Shown: positions 44,293 through 53,324 of the stretch, one piece after another
Layout of the letters: the number at the start of each line of letters is the position of its first letter
Position numbering within the stretch: the first letter of the stretch is position 1
Source of the DNA: Calidifontimicrobium sp035325925
GTDB taxonomy: Bacteria > Pseudomonadota > Gammaproteobacteria > Burkholderiales > Burkholderiaceae_C
Assembly (NCBI RefSeq): GCF_035325925.1
Contig: NZ_DAOKZA010000003.1
Span: 62,001 to 126,000, forward strand
DNA length: 64,000 bases
Direction of reading: 5' to 3'
Notes under the pieces: generated by a model
What the model was told of the DNA's origin: nothing
Databases searched by the model: none
The model's input: the letters and a program-made list of their open reading frames with translations, nothing else
Program-made: the position numbers and the translations under genes

Positions 44293-44298
44293 TAGAAT
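44293..44298 (+). promoter_or_regulatory. TAGAAT -10-like element upstream of DUF3460/scpA
   Basis: TAGAAT 34 bases before the DUF3460 start, next to a run of ten C. No clear -35 box. Confidence 0.4.
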
Positions 44299-44332
44299 CA
44301 CTGCCCGGTCTGCATCCTAACCAACGCGCGCC

Positions 44333-44536
44333 ATGCCTCTGTTCTGGAAGCCGTACAAGTCCGACGTCACGCGGTTCATCGACGAGCTGAAGGCGAGCAA
44401 GCCGACGCTCGAGGCCGAGCAGCGCGCCGGGCGCGCGCTGCTGTGGGACCGCGCGCTCGATCGCGACGCGCTGGCCGAGTGGCGCGAGGCGCGCGTGCCG
44501 CAGCAGCCGTACGTGTACCAGACGAAGACCCCGTGA
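44333..44536 (+). CDS. DUF3460 small protein
   Basis: 67 aa (MPLFWKPYKSDVTRFIDELK). A short, charged, helical protein of a family confined to Betaproteobacteria, usually just upstream of scpA or panC. Its stop overlaps the scpA GTG (GTGA), indicating coupled translation. No function is known. Confidence 0.85.
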   Translation: MPLFWKPYKSDVTRFIDELKASKPTLEAEQRAGRALLWDRALDRDALAEWREARVPQQPYVYQTKTP

Positions 44537-45393
44537 GCGCGACCGCCGCCGCGCCGGCGGCCGACGCGCTGGCCACGCCCGCACACCAAGCGACCGTGCC
44601 CGACGTCGTCGACGGCATCGCGGTGGCACGCCTGTACGGCGAGCCGCTGTTCACGCTGCCCACCGACCTGTACATCCCGCCCGACGCGCTCGAGGTCTTC
44701 CTCGAGGCGTTCGAGGGCCCGCTGGACCTGCTGCTGTACCTGATCCGGCGGCAGAACTTCAACATCCTCGACATCCCGCTGGCCGACGTGACGCGCCAGT
44801 ACCTGACCTACGTCGAGCAGATCCGCAGCCGCAACCTCGAGCTGGCCAGCGAGTACCTGCTGATGGCGGCGATGCTCATCGAGATCAAGAGCCGCATGCT
44901 GCTGCCGCCCCGCAGGCGCGACGACGGCAGCGAGCCCGAGGATCCGCGCGCCGAGTTGGTGCGCCGGCTGCTGGAGTACGAACAGATCAAGCTCGCCGCG
45001 TCGCGCCTGGAGGCGCTGCCGGTGCTCGGGCGCGACTTCCTGCGCGCGCAGGTGGCCGTCGAGCAGAGCCTGCAGCCGCGCCTGCCCGACGCCTCGCCCG
45101 ACGACCTGCTCGCCGCGTGGCTCGACATCCTGCAGCGCGCCAGGCTCAACCAGCACCACCGCATCACGCGCGAGCAGCTGTCGGTGCGCGAGCACATGAG
45201 CCTGGTGCTGCGCACGCTGCAGGGGCGGCGCTTCGTCGAGTTCGCCGACCTGTTCGACACCCGCCGCGGCGTGCCGGTGGTCGTCGTCACCTTCATCGCG
45301 CTGCTCGAGCTGGCGCGCGAGCGGCTGGTCGACGTGACGCAGGCGGAGGCCTTCGCGCCGATCTACGTGCGGCTGGCGTACCAACCGGCCTGA
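44533..45393 (+). CDS. scpA: Segregation and condensation protein A (kleisin)
   Basis: 286 aa from the GTG at 44533, overlapping the DUF3460 stop. The kleisin core begins FLEAFEGPLDLLLYLIRRQNFNILDIPLADVT (landmarks FEGPLDLLLYLI and NILDIPLADVT). The C-terminal winged helix holds VVTFIALLELARERLV. It bridges the SMC heads and promotes chromosome segregation. scpB is not adjacent: the next gene downstream is on the opposite strand. Confidence 0.94.
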   Translation: MSATAAAPAADALATPAHQATVPDVVDGIAVARLYGEPLFTLPTDLYIPPDALEVFLEAFEGPLDLLLYLIRRQNFNILDIPLADVTRQYLTYVEQIRSRNLELASEYLLMAAMLIEIKSRMLLPPRRRDDGSEPEDPRAELVRRLLEYEQIKLAASRLEALPVLGRDFLRAQVAVEQSLQPRLPDASPDDLLAAWLDILQRARLNQHHRITREQLSVREHMSLVLRTLQGRRFVEFADLFDTRRGVPVVVVTFIALLELARERLVDVTQAEAFAPIYVRLAYQPA

Positions 45394-45410
45394 GCGGGCG
45401 CCGCGCCGGT

Positions 45411-46210
45411 CTACGCATCAAGGAAGTGCCGCCGGTAGCGTGCCGGCAGCTCGGCCAGCCGCAGCATGAGCGGCAGGTCGGCGGTGCCGAAGTCGGGATC
45501 CCAGGCCGGGGCGCCGAGCAGCTGGGCACCGCAGCGCAGGTAGCCCTTGATCAGCGGTGGCGGCTCGACGCTGCGTCCGGTGACCAGCGCGTCGACCGGC
45601 AGCGGCAGCCGCGGCTGCACTCGGTGCTCGACCGGCGCCAGGCGCGTCGCGGCAATGTGCGCCCACAGGTCGGCCGCAAGGTGCCCGCCATCGTGCATGC
45701 CGACGCTGGCGCAGCCGATCATCGTCGTCAGCCGGCGGCGGGCCATGAAGTCGCCGAGCGCGGCCCACAGCATCAGCATGGTCGCACCGTCGCGCCAGTC
45801 CGGGTGCACGCACGAGCGGCCGAGCTCGGCCAGCTGCGCACGAAGGGGCGCAGCCGGGTCAGGTCGAACTCGGTTTCGCTGTAATAGCCGCCGGCGCGGC
45901 GCGCGGCGTCCGGCGTCAGCACGCGGTAGGTGCCGACGACCTCGGCCGCATCGCCCTGTCCGGCGACGACCAGCAGGTGTTCGCAGAAGGGGTCGAACGC
46001 GTCGGCGTCCAGCCCGGGCGGGGTGCCGTGCGGCGGCGTGATGCGCGCGCCCATCTCGCCCACGAAGACGCGGTGGCGCAGGGCCTGCGCACGCCGCACG
46101 TCGGCCTCGTCGCGGGCCCAGCGCGCCGCCAGTCCGGGGGGTGCCGCACCGGCGGCGGGGCGGCGCGCGGCGAGGGTCGGGCGCTCGTGCAGCGTGGCGG
46201 TGTCGTGCAT
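45411..46210 (-). pseudogene. Frameshifted OlsB-like GNAT acyltransferase
   Basis: The first frame, from the ATG at 46210, gives LAARWARDEADVRRAQALRH, RVFVGEMGARI, DPFCEHLLVV and GGYYSETEFDLTRLRPFV. This is the N-terminal half of an ornithine/lyso-lipid N-acyltransferase of the hemolysin-like GNAT type. The rest (LAELGRSCVHPDWRDGATML, then MIGCASVGM, IKGYLRCGAQLLGAPAWDPDF) is in another frame to the stop at 45411. The shift lies at about 45833-45852; one added base there would rejoin both halves. It is either a genuine inactivating deletion or a sequencing error. An intact product would be about 265 aa and would make lyso-ornithine lipid. Confidence 0.83.
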
Positions 46211-46313
46211 CCCGGCAGCGTCGCGCCGTCGCGTGACCCCGCGTTGAAGCCGTGATGACGCGGGCGTGACAGCGCTGCGCGCGCCGTGCAGACGCGCCGG
46301 CGCGGGGCCGACC

Positions 46314-46754
46314 TCAGCGCGCGCCGGCCGGCGCCGCGGTGGCCGCCGCAGCCCCTTCCACCTGCGGCTGGCCCTGCCACAGCAACTCGTAGCCGAGCTC
46401 GCTGGTGTGCTCGCAGTGTGCGGCGAGCTGCCCGAACTTCTCGCGGAACACCGCGTCGGCGTGCGAGCGCTCGTGCTGCTCGAACGAGCGCCAGTAGGTC
46501 ACGATCACCAGGTCGTGGTCGGCGACGCCCTGCGCCGAGATGCCACCGTCGATCGAACCCTGCTCGGAGACGAAGCCGGCGAAGCGCATCACCTGCCCGG
46601 CGACGAAACCGCCCTGGCCACCGTAGGTCTCCTTGACCACGTTGCACATCTCGGCCAGCGCCACCTCGACGTCGTCGATCGAGACGCCGGGCTTGAGCTT
46701 GACGGTGTTGAACAGCATGCGCACGCCGAACGGGATCGTGACCGGACCGAACAT
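46314..46754 (-). CDS. Antibiotic-biosynthesis-monooxygenase-like (ABM) small protein
   Basis: 146 aa from the ATG at 46754 (MFGPVTIPFGVRMLFNTV); a longer upstream reading frame is Arg-rich noise. The pattern LKPGVSIDDVEVALAEM ... VIVTYWRSFEQHERSHAD ... FREKFGQLAAHCE resembles dimeric alpha+beta-barrel proteins of the ABM/NIPSNAP kind. An Ala-rich tail of about 20 residues follows. The function is unknown. It is divergent from chrA across a 309-base gap. Confidence 0.55.
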   Translation of the reverse strand: MFGPVTIPFGVRMLFNTVKLKPGVSIDDVEVALAEMCNVVKETYGGQGGFVAGQVMRFAGFVSEQGSIDGGISAQGVADHDLVIVTYWRSFEQHERSHADAVFREKFGQLAAHCEHTSELGYELLWQGQPQVEGAAAATAAPAGAR

Positions 46755-47063
46755 CGCAAACCCTCCCGAGAACCTTGCGGATGCGAAGAGTCTGCCGCGC
46801 ACCGCGCGACATCGACCGCTGGCCGAGGGCTTGCCCACGCCGGGCGCGCGGGCATGGCGGCGCGTCACGGCACCGGCCGGCATCGGGCGCACGACGACGG
46901 GTGCCACAGACCAGCGCTAGCATCGCCCCCCGAGGAGCGATGCCCGCCACCGTTCGCAACCACCTGCCCGCCTTCGTCCGGGCCCACGCGCTGCCACCCG
47001 CCGCTTCGCGGCCGGCGTGCGCTGCCCGCGTGGCCGGCGAGGCGCTTGCCGAGGACGAGTCCC
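46755..47063. other. 309-base divergent spacer before chrA
   Basis: No conserved gene is recognised. It must hold the promoters of the ABM-like gene and chrA. A TAGCAT hexamer (46918-46923) is followed by GAGGAG and an ATG at 46940, opening a 54-codon frame that overlaps the start of chrA out of frame and stops at 47104. It has Arg/Pro/Ala-rich sequence without homology that I can see. It may be a leader peptide or chance. Confidence 0.4.
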
Positions 47064-48293
47064 ATGCCCCCGCCCGACCCCGGCACCGTCGTGTCGGCCG
47101 CTGAGCCGCCGGGCCGCGGCCCGGTGCTCGAGGTGCTGCTCGTCTTCCTCAGGCTGGGCCTGACCTCGTTCGGCGGTCCGGTCGCGCACCTCGGCTACTT
47201 CCGCACCGAGTTCGTCGAACGGCGGCGCTGGCTCGACGACAAGAGCTACGGCGATCTGGTCGCGCTGTGCCAGTTCCTGCCCGGGCCGGCGAGCAGCCAG
47301 GTCGGCATGGCGCTGGGCCTGAAGCGCGCCGGCTGGGCGGGCGCGCTGGCGGCCTGGCTGGGATTCACGCTGCCGTCGGCGATCGCGCTGATGCTGTTCG
47401 CCCACGGCGTGGCCGAGTGGAGCGCGCTGGCCTCATCGGGCGCGGTGCACGGGCTCAAGGTCGTCGCGGTGGCCGTGGTCGCGCAGGCCGTGTGGGGCAT
47501 GGCCAAGGCGCTGTGCCCCGACCGGCTGCGTGCGGGCATCGCGATCGCCGCCGCGCTGGTGGTGATCGCCGCGCCGACGTCGGCCGGGCAGATCACCGCG
47601 ATCGTGCTGGGCGGCCTGGTCGGGCGCTGGGCTCTGAGGCTCGCACACCTGTCACCCGCCACGCACCAGGACGACGGCGTCGGGCGACGTCGGGGCGCGC
47701 TGCTGCTGGCGCTGTTCGTGGCGCTGCTGATCGTGCTGCCGGCGCTCGCCGCCGCGCAGACCTCACCCTGGCTCGGTGCCGTCGCGGTGTTTTACCAGGC
47801 CGGCGCGCTGGTGTTCGGCGGCGGCCACGTCGTGCTGCCGCTGCTGCAGGCGGGCGTGGTGCCGCCCGGCTGGGTGAGCAACGATGCCTTCCTGGCCGGC
47901 TACGGGGCGGCACAGGCGGTGCCGGGGCCGCTGTTCACCTTCGCGGCCTACCTGGGGGCCGCCATGCCTGCCCCCCTCGGCGGCTGGGCGGGTGGGTTGG
48001 CGCTGCTGGTGGTCATCTTCGTCCCGGCCTTCCTGCTGGTGGCCGGTGCACTGCCGTTCTGGGAGGCGATGCGGCAGCGCGACGGCGTGCGGCGCGCGAT
48101 GGGCGGCATCAACGCGGCCGTCGTCGGCGTGCTGGGCGCGGCACTGTACGACCCGGTGTGGACGAGCGCGATCCACTCGCGGGCCGATTTCGGGCTGGCG
48201 CTGGCCGCCTTCGGCCTGCTCGTGCACGCCCGCATGTCGCCGGTGCTGGTGGTCGCGATCGCGGCGGCGGCGGGGTGGCTCATGGCCCTGTAG
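47064..48293 (+). CDS. chrA: Chromate transporter
   Basis: 409 aa from the ATG at 47064. Both halves of the CHR family are present. The first has FLRLGLTSFGGPVAHLGYF, ALCQFLPGPASSQ and ALGLKRAGWAGALAAWLGFTLPS (landmark LPGPASSQVGMALG). The second repeats this as FGGGHVVLPLL and YGAAQAVPGPLFTFAAYLG. About ten membrane helices. ChrA exports chromate from the cytosol. There is no chrB regulator beside it. Confidence 0.93.
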   Translation: MPPPDPGTVVSAAEPPGRGPVLEVLLVFLRLGLTSFGGPVAHLGYFRTEFVERRRWLDDKSYGDLVALCQFLPGPASSQVGMALGLKRAGWAGALAAWLGFTLPSAIALMLFAHGVAEWSALASSGAVHGLKVVAVAVVAQAVWGMAKALCPDRLRAGIAIAAALVVIAAPTSAGQITAIVLGGLVGRWALRLAHLSPATHQDDGVGRRRGALLLALFVALLIVLPALAAAQTSPWLGAVAVFYQAGALVFGGGHVVLPLLQAGVVPPGWVSNDAFLAGYGAAQAVPGPLFTFAAYLGAAMPAPLGGWAGGLALLVVIFVPAFLLVAGALPFWEAMRQRDGVRRAMGGINAAVVGVLGAALYDPVWTSAIHSRADFGLALAAFGLLVHARMSPVLVVAIAAAAGWLMAL

Positions 48294-48384
48294 GCATCGA
48301 AGGCCCGGGGCGCGTCGCGCCTGCACGCGCGGACTCACCCGCTGCGCGTGCCGGCACGACATCGGGCACGAGCCACGGCGACGC

Positions 48385-49251
48385 ATGCGATACGACGCGG
48401 GCAACCATCTCGTCGCGATGCTCGTGGCCGTGGCTCTGCACGCCCTGGCGTTCGCGCTTGCCAGCGACGATGCGCTCAGGTTCACGATCCGGCCGGACCG
48501 GCCGCAAGCCGTGCAGCAGATCGTCGTCGTGGAGATCCTGCCGCCTGCGCCGGAGGCGAGCCAGCGCGAGCGCGGGCTCCCGGTCGCCGCGCCGGCACCC
48601 AGCCCGGCGGCGGTGCGTTCGATCCGGGCGCCTCGCAGCAGCCCCGCGGCGAGTCCGGCCACGCCACGTCGACCGGCTTCCATGGCAGCGCCGCCGGCCC
48701 CGACGGCCGCGGAGTGGGCCTTCGCCGCCACGTACCGGCTCAGGAACGGCAAGGGCTACCGCTACGCCTGGGGTCGGCAAGTCCGCAGCATGATGGGCAC
48801 CGCCGTCGAGGGGCCCGACCAGGGCATGGTCAGGTTCCGGGTGGAGATCGCGCCCGACGGGACGCTGGCCCGCCTGGAAACGCTGTGGACCACGTCGGCC
48901 GTCGCCGAGCACCTGGCGCGCAGGGCCATCGAGCGCATGCCGCCTCTGCCGCCGACGCCCACCGGCAGGCCGCTGGTCTTCGACAGGACGATCTCGTTCA
49001 CGCCTCATGCCGCGGACGGACCGCCGGTCTACCGCGACGACTGCCTGCCCGACCCGCCGTCGTTCCGCAATCCGTTTGCCTGGGACGGCAGATCACCACC
49101 GGCGCGTGCCGACCCGGGTCGCGTCGAAAGTCCCGATCCCCAGACGCTGCACGAATGCCTCGAGCAGCTGCCGCAGGACTCGGTCGAGGCGCACAGCGCT
49201 CACGACCGGCGACTGAGGGATCAGTGGGATTCCAGCGGTCTGAGGCGATGA
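48385..49251 (+). CDS. TonB-like periplasmic-spanning protein
   Basis: 288 aa from the ATG at 48385. One N-terminal membrane helix (LVAMLVAVALHALAFALA) is followed by a Pro/Ala/Arg-rich spacer (about 50-110) and then a TonB_C-like domain (VRFRVEIAPDGTLARLETLW, RAIERMPPLPPTPTGRPLVF). A tail of about 80 residues with Cys (DDCLPDPPSFRNPF, LHECLEQLP) extends past the usual end. There is no ExbB/ExbD or TonB-dependent receptor next to it. The tail is odd and unlike standard TonB. Start sites further upstream read through the end of chrA. Confidence 0.65.
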   Translation: MRYDAGNHLVAMLVAVALHALAFALASDDALRFTIRPDRPQAVQQIVVVEILPPAPEASQRERGLPVAAPAPSPAAVRSIRAPRSSPAASPATPRRPASMAAPPAPTAAEWAFAATYRLRNGKGYRYAWGRQVRSMMGTAVEGPDQGMVRFRVEIAPDGTLARLETLWTTSAVAEHLARRAIERMPPLPPTPTGRPLVFDRTISFTPHAADGPPVYRDDCLPDPPSFRNPFAWDGRSPPARADPGRVESPDPQTLHECLEQLPQDSVEAHSAHDRRLRDQWDSSGLRR

Positions 49252-49340
49252 GCCGAGTCGGCCCTCGTGCAGACGACCCGGGGCCGGGCACGCGCGCATG
49301 GTCCCGGCCGGGACCTCGCGCAGGCGAACGCGTGTTCGCA

Positions 49341-51164
49341 TCAACCGCCGGACGCCGCCGGACGCACACCCAGCTTGAAGCCGATCATCGCGCGCAGCCT
49401 GTTCGGCAGCACCGGCTTGATCAGCACGTGGAAGTCGTGCGCCGCGGCTTCGTCCTCGTGACCGCCGAGGCTGCTGCCGGTCACCAGGATCGCGGGAATC
49501 GTCGGCGCGCCGAAACGCGCGCGCACCAGCGCCAGCGCGTCGATGCCGGTGCGCCCCTCGGGCAGCCGGTAGTCGACCAGCAGCAGGTCGGGGCGCGCGG
49601 AAGCGTCGCCGTCGACCCAGGCGCGCACGGCGTCGACGCCGTCGAACGCGAGCACCTGCGCGCCCCAGGCCTGCAGCAGCACGACCAGCCCGTCGCGCAC
49701 CGCGATCTCGTCCTCGACGACGACGATCAGCCGGTCGTCGAGCGTCAGCCCGAGTGCCGCCTTGGACGGCGCCGCGTCGGCGCCGAGCGCGCGCGGCGCC
49801 TTGCCCAGCGGCACCGTCAGCGAGAACACCGTGCCGTGGTGCAGCCGCGAGCGCACCGTGATCGGCGCGCCCATCAGATCGGCCAGCCGCTTGACGATGG
49901 CCAGCCCCAGGCCCAGGCCCTTGCGCTGGTGCGGCTCGAGCGGTCGGTTCGCGTGCACCTGGTAGAACTCGTCGAAGATGCGCGGCAGGCTGGCCTCGGC
50001 GATGCCGATGCCGCTGTCCCAGACCTGCAGCAGCAGCGCGTTGCCGCGCCGGCGCGCGCTGACCAGCACGCCCCCGTCATCGGTGTAGCGGATCGCGTTG
50101 CTCACCAGGTTGCGCAGCACGCGCTCGAGCAGCACCGGGTCGGCGTGCGCGACGTGTCGCTCGCCGCGCAGGTGCAGCGCCAGCCCCTTCTCGAACGCCG
50201 CCGGCTCGAAGTGCAGGCGCAGCCGCGCGAACAGCTCGCGCAGCGGCACCGGCTGCGGGTGCACGTCGACGCCGCCGGTGTCGATGCGCGTGATGTCGAG
50301 CAGTTCGCCGAACAGCCCCTCCAGCGCGTCGACGCTCTCGTTGATGCTGTTGACCAGCGACGCCACCTCGGGGTCGCGGCTGCGTTGGCGCAGCGCCTCG
50401 GCGAACAGCCCCATCGCGTGCAGCGGCTGGCGCAGGTCGTGGCTGGCGGCGGCGAAGAACTGCGTCTTCGCGCGGTTCGCCGCCTCGGCCTGCCGTCGTG
50501 CCGCGTCGGCCTCGGCCTTCTCGAGCTGCAGTTGCCCGGCCAGGTGCTCGCTGTGCTTGCGCAGCTCGAGCGCGTCGGCCAGCGCGCCGCGGTAGGTGCG
50601 CGCCATCAGCAGCGTGGCGACGAACAGCAGCAGCATCAGCCCGGCCAGCTCGAGGTGGTTGGGCTCGGCGGTGTCGAGCGCCACGCGCACGATGCCGGGC
50701 ACGAAGACCAGCGCGACGAAGATCGCGAACATGCGCCGCTGCGTGCCCAGGATCTGCACCGCGCCGAAGCTGTAGGTGGCGATCATCAGGATCAGCGCGG
50801 TCTTCTCGAACACGCCGCCGATGCCCCAGAACACCCAGGCGGCGACGCCCCACATCGCGCCCTGCGCCAGCGCCAGCCAGGCCAGCGGCGCGCGCTGGCG
50901 CCGCACCGTCGCGTCGTCGGCGCCCGCGCGCCAGCCGAACCACAGCCAGTGCGCCAGCCGCAGCAGCCACAGCAGCGCGACCGGCACGAACCACAGCGCC
51001 AGCCGCCACGGATCGGCCACCGGCCCGAAGATCAGGCCGACCAGCACCATGCCCACGGCGTTGCCGAACAGCGCCACCGGCGACTGGCGCAGGTGCGCGC
51101 GCACCGCCTCGGCGGCGATCGCCTCGGCCGACTGCGGCGCGCCGCGTGCCGGCACCGCGTTCAT
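49341..51164 (-). CDS. Hybrid histidine kinase with C-terminal receiver
   Basis: 607 aa from the ATG at 51164 (MNAVPARGAPQSAEAI). About six membrane helices in residues 30-190 form a 7TM-like or MASE-like sensor, then a coiled coil. HisKA (FFAAASHDLRQPLHAMGLF) and HATPase_c (RNLVSNAIRYTDDGG, KGLGLGLAIVKRL) follow, then a receiver at about 485-600 (VVVEDEIAVRDGL, LLVDYRLPEG with the acceptor Asp). This architecture is common in betaproteobacteria and pairs with LuxR-type regulators, as here with 51311-52054. Confidence 0.87.
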   Translation of the reverse strand: MNAVPARGAPQSAEAIAAEAVRAHLRQSPVALFGNAVGMVLVGLIFGPVADPWRLALWFVPVALLWLLRLAHWLWFGWRAGADDATVRRQRAPLAWLALAQGAMWGVAAWVFWGIGGVFEKTALILMIATYSFGAVQILGTQRRMFAIFVALVFVPGIVRVALDTAEPNHLELAGLMLLLFVATLLMARTYRGALADALELRKHSEHLAGQLQLEKAEADAARRQAEAANRAKTQFFAAASHDLRQPLHAMGLFAEALRQRSRDPEVASLVNSINESVDALEGLFGELLDITRIDTGGVDVHPQPVPLRELFARLRLHFEPAAFEKGLALHLRGERHVAHADPVLLERVLRNLVSNAIRYTDDGGVLVSARRRGNALLLQVWDSGIGIAEASLPRIFDEFYQVHANRPLEPHQRKGLGLGLAIVKRLADLMGAPITVRSRLHHGTVFSLTVPLGKAPRALGADAAPSKAALGLTLDDRLIVVVEDEIAVRDGLVVLLQAWGAQVLAFDGVDAVRAWVDGDASARPDLLLVDYRLPEGRTGIDALALVRARFGAPTIPAILVTGSSLGGHEDEAAAHDFHVLIKPVLPNRLRAMIGFKLGVRPAASGG

Positions 51165-51265
51165 GTCAGCGGCTCCCAGTCGCGCCGCGCGGCCCGCACG
51201 GCAGGGCAGCGACGCCATCGAGCGAGCGCCGCGGGTGCGGCGGCGCCGGTCCGCCGGCGGTGCCC

Positions 51266-51304
51266 CCTGCCCCAAAACGGGCGCGCGCAGCGCGTCGGGG
51301 CAGG
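51266..51304. terminator. Inverted repeat between response regulator and hybrid kinase
   Basis: CCTGCCCC (51266-51273) and GGGGCAGG (51297-51304) can pair around a 23-base G/C-rich loop. It lies between the regulator stop (51311) and the kinase start (51164), both minus strand. Possibly attenuates read-through; no T tract. Confidence 0.3.
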
Positions 51305-51310
51305 CCCACG

Positions 51311-52054
51311 TCACCCGCGGCTGCGCATCCAGCCCGGACCATGGTCGCGCGTCATCTGGCCCACCGCGATCACCGCCTGCGTGCGCGTGCTGACGTTGAG
51401 CGCGCGCAGCACCGCGGCGACATGGTCCTTCACCGTCTCCACCGACAGGTTCAGCTCGCGCGCGATCAGCTTGTTCGGCTTGCCCTGCAGCAGCTTGGCC
51501 AGCACCTCGGTCTGGCGCGGCGTCAGGCCGATGCGATCGAGCGGCGCCACGCCCTGGTAGCCGGCGGCCACCGCGGCCTCGCCCACCGGGATGTCGACCT
51601 GCGGCGTCACGCGCATCACGTCGGGCACGGTGTCGCCGCCCCTGGGCGGCGGCGCCTCGCCGCCCAGCGTGATCGGCGGCACGTAGATGCCACCGGACAT
51701 CACCATGCGCAGCGCGTCGAACAGCATCTCGTTGGACGCGCGCTTGGGCACGAAGCCCATCGCGCCGAGGTCGATCGCGCGGATCACGTCGGCGCCGCGG
51801 TCCGACGCCGAGACCACGACCACCGGCAGCGCCGGGTAGGTCTGGCGCATCTCGGCCAGCACGTCGAAGCCGTCGGCGTCGCCGAGCGACAGGTCGAGCA
51901 GTACCAGGTCGAAGCCGGCGTCGTCGCGCAGCGCGCGCCGCGCCTCGGCGGCGCTGGCGGCGCTGACCACCGTCACGTCGTCGCCGAGGCCGCGGATCAC
52001 GGTGTGCAGCGCCGCGAGGATCAGTGGATGGTCGTCGACCAGCAGCACTTTCAT
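51311..52054 (-). CDS. LuxR/NarL-family response regulator
   Basis: 247 aa from the ATG at 52054 (MKVLLVDDHPLILAAL). Receiver: D7/D8, acceptor D54 (VLLDLSLGDA) and Lys in FVPKRAS. Helix-turn-helix at about 180-240: LTPRQTEVLAKLLQGKPNKL and LNLSVETVKDHVAAVLRAL. The linker of about 45 residues contains a variable Pro-rich stretch. It is upstream of the hybrid kinase on the same strand and is the likely output partner. The target genes are unknown. Confidence 0.9.
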   Translation of the reverse strand: MKVLLVDDHPLILAALHTVIRGLGDDVTVVSAASAAEARRALRDDAGFDLVLLDLSLGDADGFDVLAEMRQTYPALPVVVVSASDRGADVIRAIDLGAMGFVPKRASNEMLFDALRMVMSGGIYVPPITLGGEAPPPRGGDTVPDVMRVTPQVDIPVGEAAVAAGYQGVAPLDRIGLTPRQTEVLAKLLQGKPNKLIARELNLSVETVKDHVAAVLRALNVSTRTQAVIAVGQMTRDHGPGWMRSRG

Positions 52055-52140
52055 GACCCGCGCTCCCTCGTCGTCGATCCCTGGTGGGCGGTGGTCGATG
52101 GTAGCCCACCGCCGCGGGGCACCCAAGCCCCGCGCGAGGC

Positions 52141-52593
52141 TCAGGCGTAGCGCCGCGACACCGACTCGGCGACGCACACCGGCCGGGTCTGCCCCTCGCG
52201 CTCGACGGTGACCTCGGTGGTCAGCTGCGCGCCGCCGTCGATCTCGTCGTAGGCGAGCAGGCGGAAGTGGCCGCGCAGCCGGCTGCCCACCGGCACCGGC
52301 GCCGTGAAGCGCACGCGGTTCAGGCCGTAGTTGACGCCCATGCGCTGGTCGTCGATGTGCAGCGCGGTCTCGCCGAACAGCGGCAGCAGGCTCAGCGTGA
52401 GGAAGCCGTGCGCGATGGTGGTGCCGTACGGCCCGGCAGCGGCGCGCTGCGGGTCGACGTGGATCCACTGATGGTCGCCCGTGGCCTGGGCGAACAGGTC
52501 GATGCGCTGCTGGTCGATCGTGACCCAGTCGCTGGTGCCGATCGGCTCGCCGACCCGGGCGCGCAGGTCGCGCAGGTGCGCGTAGCGGCTCAT
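52141..52593 (-). CDS. MaoC-family (R)-specific enoyl-CoA hydratase
   Basis: 150 aa from the ATG at 52593. The hydratase motif ATGDHQWIHVDPQRAAAGPYG holds the catalytic Asp and His (landmark DHQWIHVD). TIAHGFLTLSLLP and NYGLNRVRFTAPVPVGSRLR are further MaoC signatures. A single hot-dog domain acting on short acyl-CoA is expected. Its start overlaps the ParA stop (ATGA), an unusual partnership that suggests co-translation only. Confidence 0.87.
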   Translation of the reverse strand: MSRYAHLRDLRARVGEPIGTSDWVTIDQQRIDLFAQATGDHQWIHVDPQRAAAGPYGTTIAHGFLTLSLLPLFGETALHIDDQRMGVNYGLNRVRFTAPVPVGSRLRGHFRLLAYDEIDGGAQLTTEVTVEREGQTRPVCVAESVSRRYA

Positions 52594-53207
52594 GACGCGG
52601 CCCACTGCAGCAGCGGCTGCCACTGCGGCAGGTCGCGCTCGACGCGGCTGGGCGCGACGTCCCACAGCGTCAGCCCGCGCGCGGCGAGCTGCACGTAGTT
52701 CTGCGTGTCGCGCAGGAAACCGAGCACCGGCACGCCCAGCGACTCGAGGTAGCGGTGCAGCTGCTCGTTGCTGATCGTGCCCTCGCGCACGCGCATGCCG
52801 ATCACGCCGAAGGCCACGCGGTCGGCGCGCTTGTGCGCGCGCAGCTCGGCCAGGAACGCGTGCGTGGCCTGGATGTCGAACAGGCTCGGCTGCAGCGGGA
52901 TCACCAGCTTGTCGGCGGCCTTCATCACGTTGTCCAGGCGCTTGCCGTGCATCCCCGCCGGCGTGTCGAGCACGACGTGCGTGGTGCCCTTGGGCGGGCG
53001 CACGACGTCGTCGGGGTGCAGCTCCCAGCCGCGGATGACCGGCAGCGCGGGCGGGCGCCGCGCCAGCCACTGGCGCGACGACTGCTGGCGGTCGACGTCA
53101 CCGAGCATCACCGCGTGACCCTGGTGCGCCAGCGCGCCGGCCAGGTTCGTCGCCAGCGTGCTCTTGCCGACCCCGCCCTTGGGGTTGGCGACCACGATCA
53201 CCGGCAT
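52590..53207 (-). CDS. ParA-family ATPase, orphan
   Basis: 205 aa from the ATG at 53207 (MPVIVVANPKGGVGKST), with the deviant Walker A KGGVGKST. DTPAGMHG is the switch II region. The absence of an N-terminal DNA-binding domain and of parB nearby suggests a short ParA/MipZ/PpfA-like positioning ATPase and not the chromosomal Par system. Upstream in-frame residues to 53315 are Arg-rich and unlikely to be translated. The next downstream gene is maoC, overlapping by four bases. Confidence 0.85.
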   Translation of the reverse strand: MPVIVVANPKGGVGKSTLATNLAGALAHQGHAVMLGDVDRQQSSRQWLARRPPALPVIRGWELHPDDVVRPPKGTTHVVLDTPAGMHGKRLDNVMKAADKLVIPLQPSLFDIQATHAFLAELRAHKRADRVAFGVIGMRVREGTISNEQLHRYLESLGVPVLGFLRDTQNYVQLAARGLTLWDVAPSRVERDLPQWQPLLQWAAS

Positions 53208-53324
53208 GCGCGTCCCTCTGTCGCTTCGATGCGGGCGATCGTACCGTCGCGCGGCGAGGCTCCGCGACCGGACAAACCCAAGCGGCCGACGCCGGCGCGC
53301 CGCAGCCGAGGGCACTCCGGGGGG

